Shown: positions 55,936-64,000 of the stretch, piece by piece
How the letters are laid out: each line of letters opens with the position of its first letter
How positions within the stretch are numbered: the first letter of the stretch is position 1
Assembly (NCBI GenBank): GCA_960531495.1
Contig: OY482850.1
Location: forward strand, 1,814,285-1,878,284
DNA length: 64,000 bases
Source of the DNA: Zeus faber
Taxonomy: Eukaryota > Chordata > Actinopteri > Zeiformes > Zeidae
Direction of reading: 5' to 3'
The notes under the pieces: generated by a model
Database searches by the model: none
What the model was told of the DNA's origin: nothing
What the model saw: the letters and a program-made list of their open reading frames with translations, nothing else
Position numbers and translations under genes: made by a program

Positions 55936-58460
55936 CCCTCATGGAGAGACTATTTGTATTTGTGTCTGTACGTGTATGCACTCAATGTGCTTAGTGGCGA
56001 AAAAAAAATAGCCTCAGTCTAATACAGGAGGAACAAATCTTAGGATACAAAGCTTGCGTCGATAGACAAAGTCAAAGTCTGGACCATGACATTGTCAGGA
56101 CATTGTATTTGAAAAAAAAAAAACGAATCCCAACATTTGTTCCCCACAGACTTTATAAGTTGTTTTTCAGAGAGCTGTGAAATTTCACTTTTCAATGTTA
56201 TTTATTTGCCAACTTGTTTTAACACCAACATGTTAACAAACATATGGAATGCACACAAACCAACTACTTAATAAATGAATGCCTAGGTGATTGAGGGGAT
56301 GAACGGATACCATTTTGTTCAGACTAGGTACAAATTCTGACGAACAGTGTTCACTCTTTGGTACTGGTGTGAATACTAACATTGTCAGTTACAATAATCA
56401 TGACAATACAATCCAAGACACAACACAGATTTTTAGGACTATGTGTTGATTATATTCAGTAATTTATTTTCAAAAATGTATTCACTGCTTTGTCAAAACA
56501 AATGATGATAGAACATGAAACTGCCATTGAGTACCAAAAATTGCACCAAGATTTGCCTTCAAATAGGAAGATGAATGATATCTTATTTTACCATGCAGTA
56601 GCATTCGGAATTGTCAAAAAAAATCTGCAATTTGTGAAATTAACTCTATATTGAATGAGGGACAAACCTACATTATATTTCTGAGCTAACAAATACCGAG
56701 CTGACACATACTACCTGGCCATTAAAGTAAGTACTCCTCCTGACTCACTAAATCTCCAGGTCAATCAGGAGAGACTAAATTGAAAGAATTAGCCTCAGTA
56801 CCTAACAGGATGGGGGAGAATGAAATATGATAACATGAATTGGATAATTACTAAGTAATAAAAAAAAAAAGCTGAAAGTTCTGTCAGCGTGGGTCCAGAG
56901 GGAACATGCTTCAAAAAATGTCCTAATGGTGTTGTACACCTGGGATCTCAGGCCGAGAATACATGATGAGAAGGACAGCAAAACATTGTACATTATACAC
57001 AACAAAGCATTATTTTATGATTTTGAAGTAGAATATAATCATAACCTCCAGTCATATACTTGACTTACCTTTTAAGTCAAGTTAGTAGAGATTTGTGATC
57101 ACTATAAGAATGATCCATGTACAGCTAGTCTGGTAGATTGCATTTAGAAAGAATGATGTTTAAATAACAGATAAAGCAGGCCTTAGTCATAGCTTTGTTA
57201 CCTTGAATTATGAAGAGTGGCAAGCATATGTCTGATTTAGGTCTTTCAGACAAGCAATCGAACATGGACATATAGCGATAGAAAGGGGAGTTGATATGAG
57301 CAATGGCTATAGAGGAGGCACCCTGGGCCTTTCAATGTTTGATAAATAGGCTGCTCCGATAAAGAAATATCTCTGTGCAGGTTGAAAGAGCTTGATGAAG
57401 TGGTGAATTCATCGGGTCTGAGAAAGCCTTAGAAGCTGATGCAATGCAATCTAAGAGAGCATCGACACAAGGTGAAAACATACCACAGCGAAGGCATTTT
57501 AATGTTTGATGAATAATAGACAGGGTAATTGGGTGGCCATGATCAGGAGTAGGAGTACAGAGTCTGGCTATATCCATAAGCAGCAATTTAAAAGCGGGGT
57601 CATTGAGTTAATAAGTACATAGGTAGAAGTTTTATTGCATTCCGGTGAGGATAGAATGCAGGTTACTTAATTAATGTCTTTACCTTGTAGGATTTGGGAA
57701 AGAAGAGGCTTATTTTTTACCTGCTGATGCCACGTTCAAGTCCAGTCCAAAGCATTAACAGTCTCATTGCAGTAGATGCGGAACAGCACTAGGAATTCTC
57801 CTATGGATAGATCCTTTGTCTCAAATTATCTGTCACTCCTTTTTCAACAAATGCACTGGTTACCAAGGGTACCACCAGTGTGTTATGTTGACGCTCTCCT
57901 ATATTGACTTGAATAACTTCCACCGGAGCCAAAGGACCTACGCATGTCACTTGTGCAAAACGCATTACTCAGACTCTGCTGAGTTCAAGAATTTCTTCAG
58001 CTCTTCGCTATAAGAAGTGGTAGAGAAAATGTCTATAGTGAGGCTAGGCAGGTAACATCTAGTACTGGCTGTCTTTGGGGGATTTAACAACAATGCTCAA
58101 GAAGGATATTGAAGTGATCAGAAGCTTTTTGTCAAACTCTTGCCTGGAATTTCATTCATTTATCCCAAGAGAATGTTTAGCTGGCTGTGACTGTGATATA
58201 TAGCCGTTTTTTTCAGTCTAAGATTTAAACACAATGACAGGCAGTGGTGAACCCATTGACAGCGTGAATCCAGATTGTCCTCTGAGGTCTCACCTATGAC
58301 AAATGTATTACTTGCGTTATTGAATACGATTAATACGGGGCAGACAACTCATTTGGAATACTTGGCTGCAGAGATTATTACTCAACGGGTTTGAATGCGG
58401 CGGGTAGAAACTTAAAGGTTAACCTTGTTTTTCAACTTATTTTTCTTGTTTACATTTTTT
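55936..58460. other. No recognised gene
   Basis: About 2.5 kb without recognised coding sequence or element. The longest open frame (57586-57332, minus strand) has no family signature. Some of this could be unique regulatory sequence. Confidence 0.4.
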
Positions 58461-58509
58461 ACATTTTTAGTCATTTAGCAGACGCTTTTATCCAAAGCGA
58501 CTTACAATT
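58461..58509 (+). repeat. Teleost dispersed motif 'ATTTAGCAGACGCTTTTATC'
   Basis: TCATTTAGCAGACGCTTTTA followed by TCCAAAGCGACTTACAA is a string I recognise from many fish genomes as part of an abundant dispersed repeat. Its parent class is not certain. Confidence 0.6.
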
Positions 58510-58666
58510 AGTCTTGTCTTGTATTTCTTTGGCCACCCTTTAAATATACAACAAAGTCTTGAGAATTTTTTGCAAATATCAATTTTTGTAATTTCATTTA
58601 AACATCTTTAAATCAACCCAATAAACAAAATGTCACATTATTCCCACATAAAAAATAAATAAATAC

Positions 58667-58755
58667 ATTTGGAGCGGTTTGGACAAGCAGTATTGATTTT
58701 GAATAATTGTTTTAATTATTCAAAATCAATGCTGCCTGTCCAAACCTCTCCAAAT
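58667..58755. repeat. Near-perfect 42-bp hairpin
   Basis: ATTTGGAGCGGTTTGGACAA (start 58667) and its continuation to AATAATT pair with the complement ending CTCTCCAAAT at 58755. The loop is GTTTT, with three mismatches in 42 pairs. No coding content. Confidence 0.92.
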
Positions 58756-59267
58756 TTCTCGGGATGTTATTGATCCACAACAGCCAACCAGCAATTAACT
58801 TGTGATTCTAACAAAACTGCTTGCTTCAATACCCCCCTTCTGCACACAGACACACAAGCATTTCCCAGTAAAGCTAGAAGAATACCTATAATAGCTTCTG
58901 AATACGAGTGACACAGAACACATCCATTGAGTGCTCATAGAATCCTCATTAGTTCAACATTGGTCATGGGGGCTCAGAGCAACACATCGACATGCTAACA
59001 ATCACTCCCCTTTAAAAGCGCTTCCATTCAGCAACTGTTCTGTCCTAATCTCATTGGATGCTGACAGCGCTCTGCCAGCCACATCGGCGGGAGCCTTACA
59101 GCACCTGGCAGGTTGTTTGGAGGAAAGCTTGTAAATGCCGGTGGTTAAAATAGGGCTTTCATAGGCCAAAACACAAGCCAAGCGAGGCTCTGGGCAAAGG
59201 GAGCAGGGGGTGGGGAAATGGCGATTTGGTTGTCAAGTCAGTTTTATATTATGGCATGTAAGGAGAG
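58756..59267. other. Repeat-free sequence, possibly conserved
   Basis: No gene and no repeat seen. Balanced composition makes it a candidate for non-coding conservation, untested. Confidence 0.3.
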
Positions 59268-59276
59268 AGAGAAGGG

Positions 59277-59314
<38 letters not shown>

Positions 59315-59322
59315 GAGAGAGA
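59268..59322. repeat. (GA)n microsatellite
   Basis: GAGA runs with a few interruptions. Confidence 0.95.
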
Positions 59323-59682
59323 TTGACCTAGCGCTCACACCAACCTGTGGCCTCGTTTTTCACTCTCACAGATCGACCGCTTCCAGGGAAGTTCCTGTTT
59401 TTTCCCCCTGAACAACAGTAGAAGGTTCTTCATGATAAGTTCGAGTTTCAGAAGCAAGTGTGAATGATTCGTCCACAGAAAATTGCAACACTAGCATTAG
59501 CAAAGAAAGAAAGAATATGTGGTGGGGAGTAGCTGACAGTAGTAGTGATATGTGGTGTGGTGACGGTGTGGTTTGAGCAGCCACACCAGTCCTGGGTCTA
59601 AATAGTGGGCCCGGGATCAGGGTGGCTGCATACCTTTTGCTCCTTGGTTGGTAAAATCCCCATCCCCACACATGCTCATGCC

Positions 59683-60756
59683 CCCTACTGTACTCCCTGT
59701 ACACACATGACTGTGTGGCCAGGTCCAGCTCCAACACCATCATCAAGTTTGCTGACGACACCGTGGTCGTGGGCCTGATCACCGACTGCGATGAGAAGGC
59801 CTACCGCGAGGAGGTGGCTGACCTGTCACTCTGGTGCCAGGACAACAGCCTACACCTGAACGTCAGCAAAACCAAGGAGCTGATTGTGGACTTTAGGCGT
59901 GGATCACAATCGAGGACGCACGCGCCCTTGTGGATTAATGGGACTTCTGTCGACAGGGTGAGCAGCTTCAGATATCTGGGAGTCCACATCACAGAGGACT
60001 TAACATGGATTGTACACACAGACACTCTGGTGAGAAAGGCGGGGCAGCGTCTTTACCACCTCAGGCAGCTGAGGAAATTCCGGGTCTCGGTGAGGATCCT
60101 CAAGTCCTTCTACTCTGGAGCAGTGGAGAGCATCCTGACAGGCAACATCACTGCCTGGTTTGGGAACTGTACTGCCCAGGACAGGCGGGCCCTGCAGAGG
60201 GTGGTGCGTTCAGCTGAACGTACCACTGGAACTACCCTTCCTCCCTTGTAGGAGTTATACACCAGGAGGTGTAGTAGCAGAGCCCGCAGGATCATGAAGG
60301 ATCCTCATCACCCCAACAACGGACTGTTCCAGCTGCTGCGGTCAGGCAAGCGCCTCCGCAGTCACACAGCGAGAACAGAGAGACTGAGACAGTTTTTTCC
60401 CGCAAGCCATTAGAACTGTCACATCACATTCACATGCCACTTTAATTCACATGCCACTTTAATGCACATATCTATATATACATAGGCATATTCCCTCTAT
60501 CTATTCCATTTTATTTCATTTTATTTTTATTGTATTTTATTCTATATATTTTTATTTTATTCTATAAGTATTCAACTTACTGTATTACGTTTTAGGAGTC
60601 AGTTAGTCGGTCTAATAGAAATCGATTTTTTATTTTTATTTTTTCCTAGGACATAGTGTGCTATCACCGGGTGCGTTGCATTACATTTCACTGCATATAT
60701 GTATGAAAGTATGTATATGTATGTGACAAATAAAAATCTTGAATCTTGAATCTTGA
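59683..60756 (+). pseudogene. LINE-A copy 3, 5'-truncated
   Basis: Starts at the codons for [13 protein letters not shown], within the reverse transcriptase, and is about 95% or more like copy 1 by eye. The FADDTVVV catalytic box is present (about 59753). CAG-to-TAG at 60249-60251 stops the frame, with a small deletion near 60390 and a deletion of about 130 bp after AGAACTGTCA (60421). The 3' end has ACAAATAAAAATCTTGAATC and repeats. 5' truncation is the usual outcome of LINE insertion. Not functional. Confidence 0.88.
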
Positions 60757-61305
60757 TAGGAGCCCTTGTCATGACACGGGTCCATCTGCTCCTGGACTTA
60801 TTCCACCAAGCCCATTCTCTACAATAAACTGTGTTTCTGAAAGCCTGTCGTCTCTGTCTCTGTGCGGGAGGTCCCTGAAAACGCCACATGGGTGGGGTGT
60901 GGTCAGTGAAACTGCCACACTGGCGCCTGCACAGAGACTCTCTGGCACGAGGAAGGGACATAGCAGCAGCCCTCACCCAACTGGCAGCAGCAGCACCCAG
61001 GGTGCGGAGGACCGGGGTAGAAGCAGCCACAGCAACCACCATGGGTAACCAATGGCAGCTAGCTGCTCTGCCCAGCAGCCACTGCCGGGGCCATGCAGCA
61101 AGCCAGGCCACCTCTCCAAGCAGCAGCCAAGCCCTGCCACGCCTCCACCAGCCTCCTCCAGAAGGGAGGGGGGGAGTCTGTCGTCGCCCTGGGGGAGGTT
61201 CGCTGGTGGACCATGATGTTCCGGGTAACCAGGTCCTTGGGAAGGGTACCAGTTTTTTTGTTTGTTAGTAGGGGAACTCTGTTTCAGAGTTTTATTTATT
61301 TAAGG
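60757..61305. other. Possible LTR end and leader of another element
   Basis: CTCTACAATAAACTGTG (60817) followed by a T/C-rich stretch, and CACTGGCGCCTGCACAG (60918), could be an LTR end and a primer-binding-like site. The plus-strand frame 60888-61268 is low-complexity (Ala/Ser/Gln). Weak evidence. Confidence 0.25.
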
Positions 61306-62035
61306 CAGGGGTGCCCACACTTTTTCGGCTAGCAAGCTACTTTTAAAATGACCAGGTCAAATTAGCATTAAAAAATGCTAAATATATTTATTTATATATA
61401 TAGTGAGTATACTACCGGGAGCAGCCGAATGAAGAGCAAGAAGAAGATACTGAATATACTTTATAAATACAATATATGTTGGCGTACCTTGCATCATTGC
61501 ATGAACCTTTACAGCACAGTACAATACAAATAAAATACATTCATGGTCACTACCTTACTCTGATAACTTGCACTGAATGGAGTCAGCCAGGGTTGCATAG
61601 TCCGGACAGTAGCTGCTGGTAGCCAGCCTCAGGCAGGCGTCCAAATGATCATCAGTCATGGTAGAATGGTATTTGGACTTTATAATATTGATGTGGGAAA
61701 AGGCTGACTCGCATAAATAAGTGGCGCTGAATAATACAGTCAAGGAGGTAGCACATTTCCTCATGTTTGGGTACCTTTCCTCCGTGAGTAAGTTCTAAAA
61801 CTGTCCATGAGCCCTGGACTTCAGCTCAATGTCAGCCTGTAGTGTCAACATCTCATCCTCCACTGCAGACGAGTTCAGGTGAAACAGTGTTGCAATTTTT
61901 GATGCAAGTAAATCAACCTCAGCATCTTCCCTAAATGGGTAGCACATAAATGTAGCGATTGGCTTGGGTAGAGCAAAGTCTTGAAACCATTTGTCAAAGT
62001 CTGACAGACAGTTTTCAATCTGCTCTGTGTAGCGC
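61306..62035 (-). pseudogene. hAT transposase 3' end (ZBED/GTF2I-repeat type)
   Basis: The minus strand ends in a hAT dimerisation domain. ATLFHLNSSAVEDEMLTLQA leads, after an in-frame TAG near 61797, to NLLTEERYPNMRK. Then comes FSATYLCESAFSHINIIKSK, STMTDDHLDACLRLATSSY and a stop at 61555. The terminal sequence CAGGGGTGCCCACACTTTTT at 61306 is a typical hAT inverted end. The catalytic core is missing because the sequence switches to an RTE LINE at about 62035. The protein would have bound and moved the element as a dimer. It is not functional. Confidence 0.8.
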
Positions 62036-62500
62036 TAGTGAGGAGAGTATGTTGGGAAGGTGGAAGGAGTACTTTGAGGAGTTGATGAATGAAGAAAATG
62101 AGAGGGAGAGAAGAGTGGATGATGTGGGGATAGTGATCAAGAAGTGCAGCAAATTAGCAAGGATGAGGTGAGAACAGCATTCAAGAAGATGAAAAGTGGA
62201 AAGGCAGTTGGCCCAGATGACACCTGGGGAAGCATGGAAATGTTTAGGTGAGATGGCAGTGGCGTTCCTAACGAGACTGTTTAACAGCATCCTGGAAAGA
62301 GAGGATGCCGGAGGAGTGGAGAAGAAGTGTACTGGTACCCATCTTCAAGAATAAGGGAAACGTACAGAGCTGCGGTAACTACAGGGGAATAAAGTTGATC
62401 AGCCACAGCATGAAGCTATGGGAAAGGGTAGTGGAGGCTAGGTTAAGAGGAGAGGTCACAAGAACCACCAGCTTAAATCCAACTATCTTCACTATCTAAT
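62036..62500 (+). pseudogene. RTE-type LINE fragment, RT entry region
   Basis: The plus strand gives GRWKEYFEELMNEENERERR, then in shifted frames KMKSGKAVGPDD and MPEEWRRSVLVPIFKNKG, NYRGIKLISHSMKLWERVVE and ARLRGEV. This is the spacer and entry of an RTE/BovB-like reverse transcriptase. It is truncated at both ends and fused to hAT sequence on the left. Confidence 0.75.
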
Positions 62501-64000
62501 CATTCACGATCATCTTGCAAAAGAAACAGTTGAAAGATCTCTCAATTTATTTCCAAGGCTCACAAAGTTACAGCAGCAAAAAAAAGAGAATTAAGCATTT
62601 TTGCTGAGCGGTCAAGAAAACTATTTTGCATTCATGGTCAGCTGAGAAGCCAAGACAGTTTTCAATACAAATTAAAAATCTCCATGCGGAAATGCACAGC
62701 TCCCCACTGAATCACTGACAGACAATGCAACCGTCAGAAACGGTATCTGGCAATTATGCTACAGAAAGGGAACTCTCCCTATCATTTTTAGTGCCTCGTC
62801 AGTCCCAAATTCGTGTTTTTTTGTGTACAGTAGAATCGTATTTATTGAAACCCCATGGAGATTATGGGCTTTTTTGGTTGACTGAAACATGAAATAAAAT
62901 AATGAATGCTGTTCCTAAATCAATCCAAACTGTTTATTTAAACTCCACCACAAACAAACACACAATAATTGCTTTATTTTGTACTGATCCATAGACATAA
63001 AAAAATTAAATAAAAATACATCAACTTTGTCAGAAACAGACCATGCGATTAATACATTTACACCTGTAACTTGAACTGTAGCCTGTCTGCGTTCATATCC
63101 TTTTAATTTTTTTGATTTGTACTTATTTTTTAAATACACATTTAACAATACACAATTCTTTTGCAACCAATATAGCTAGTGGGAAAGGGGTGTTAGGGGG
63201 TTTAAGCTGGTTTGGTGGACCGGATTAGTGAAGTTTGGACGAACGGATTTCTACACTATGTGTTGGATAGTCCTGGGGTAAAGTGGGGTGGGACCTTGGA
63301 AGAAGGGGGTGCATTTGAAGGGGCCAAGGGTAAGCACCTCATCCCCACTGGGCTGGTATTAAGTTGGGACGGGCCGGGGTTGAGCGTGGGGTTAAATGAG
63401 ACAAGAAAGGATGGCTGTGGCCGAGAGGGGCCAAGGGCCAGAGCCAGCCGTGGTTCTCAATATGGACGGGGGCCTTGTTCCATGGTGGTGGTGGTGGTGG
63501 TGGCAGGGGGGTTGCTTGGCTTGGCTCACAGGTATTGAGGCGAGCCGCGCCGCATAATTGGATTGCTCGCCAGCCGTGGTATTTATGTCACTTCTCGTTT
63601 CGTCAGTGGCCATAACAGGCATGGCAACGGCGTGGGGATCTCCCATGGTGACCACGGCTTCACCCCATTCACAGAGATTGGATAGAAATGGGGGCCAAGC
63701 CTCATTTAATTCACATTTAATTCTCATTCAAACGGTTTTAAAAACTCATGTTATTTGCATAACAGGGAGGTGGGGCGGGGGATGGAGTCTGCCTTTTCAG
63801 TCTGCCCCTCCGAGCAAGAGAGAGGGAGCGGTAGAGAAAGAACAAGCCAACAGAACAGTGTTATAATTGTGTAAGTGTATAGTATATGCTGGGGGTGGGG
63901 GGGTGTTCTCATACAGATGAAGAGATCGATTCCTCTATCGTAATTGTTTTAAGTGTTAAAGTCGATATTTTAAGGTTTTTTTTTCCATTTGAATAAATGT
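62501..64000. other. Non-coding to window end
   Basis: ACAGTAGAATCGTATTTATT at 62826 resembles one end of a Tigger-like element, but its partner is not found. A GGTGGT run lies at 63485-63503. Positions 63560-63790 are repeat-free and include an octamer-like ATTTGCATAA at about 63753. No gene supported. Confidence 0.4.

Noticed and set aside
57332-57586. 84-codon minus-strand frame with Cys/His content
   Set aside because: No spaced zinc-finger pattern, no splice or start support and no recognised family.
58667-58755. Annotating the hairpin as a miRNA gene
   Set aside because: The stem is too long and uniform, it matches no miRNA I know, and there are no expression data. It is kept as a repeat with a finding.
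60888-61268. 126-codon Ala/Ser/Gln-rich frame
   Set aside because: Low complexity within a probable LTR-element leader, with no domain.

Overview
This window is vertebrate genomic DNA, most likely from a teleost fish. Coding signal is split into exons with GT-AG introns, microsatellites are abundant, and most recognisable protein-like sequence comes from transposable elements typical of ray-finned fish: CR1/L2-like, RTE, L1-like and R2/Hero-like LINEs, chromodomain Ty3/Gypsy, ERV-like pol, pogo/Tigger and hAT. No bacterial-type operon, CRISPR array, rRNA or tRNA gene was found.

The only host protein gene I can support is dbx1 (probably the dbx1b paralogue) on the minus strand, in four exons: 39012-38637, 37480-37376, 35230-35031 and 34406-34080. 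The exons splice in phase into a 335-residue homeodomain protein, with the classic homeobox intron between homeodomain positions 44 and 45. A CpG-rich first exon, a CCAAT box upstream, and an AATAAA beside a Tigger-like MITE downstream frame the gene. Its introns and flanks (about 33.7-46.6 kb) hold few autonomous elements but many palindromes, microsatellites and MITEs. Some may be cis-regulatory.

1-33 kb is a transposon graveyard. It runs: ERV 3' end and LTR (1-1953); internally deleted pogo element (2681-3650); antisense ERV pol (4213-4910); antisense LINE and L1 pieces (5520-6535); an L1 3' end with an inverted hairpin junction (7248-8205); a G-skewed unidentified block (8376-10140); and an antisense L1 (11690-18840) carrying a full-length sense LINE ('LINE-A', 13379-16889). 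RTE and L2 fragments follow (19490-23035). Next is an R2/Hero-like LINE (23460-28760) split by a second full-length LINE-A with a 200-N gap (23724-27163), and then a Gypsy solo LTR with a 5-bp target-site duplication (29004-29559).

46.6-64 kb holds a hAT MITE, an antisense ERV remnant and its LTR, a chimeric Gypsy element whose 5' LTR is fused straight to RNase H, a 5'-truncated LINE-A, and a hAT/RTE junction. The rest is low-complexity or unassigned sequence.

I see no convincing new biological system. The best observations are structural: the nested LINE-A insertions with matching 5' ends, several near-perfect hairpins (one 26 bp inside dbx1 intron 1), the LTR-RNase H chimera and the G-skewed block.
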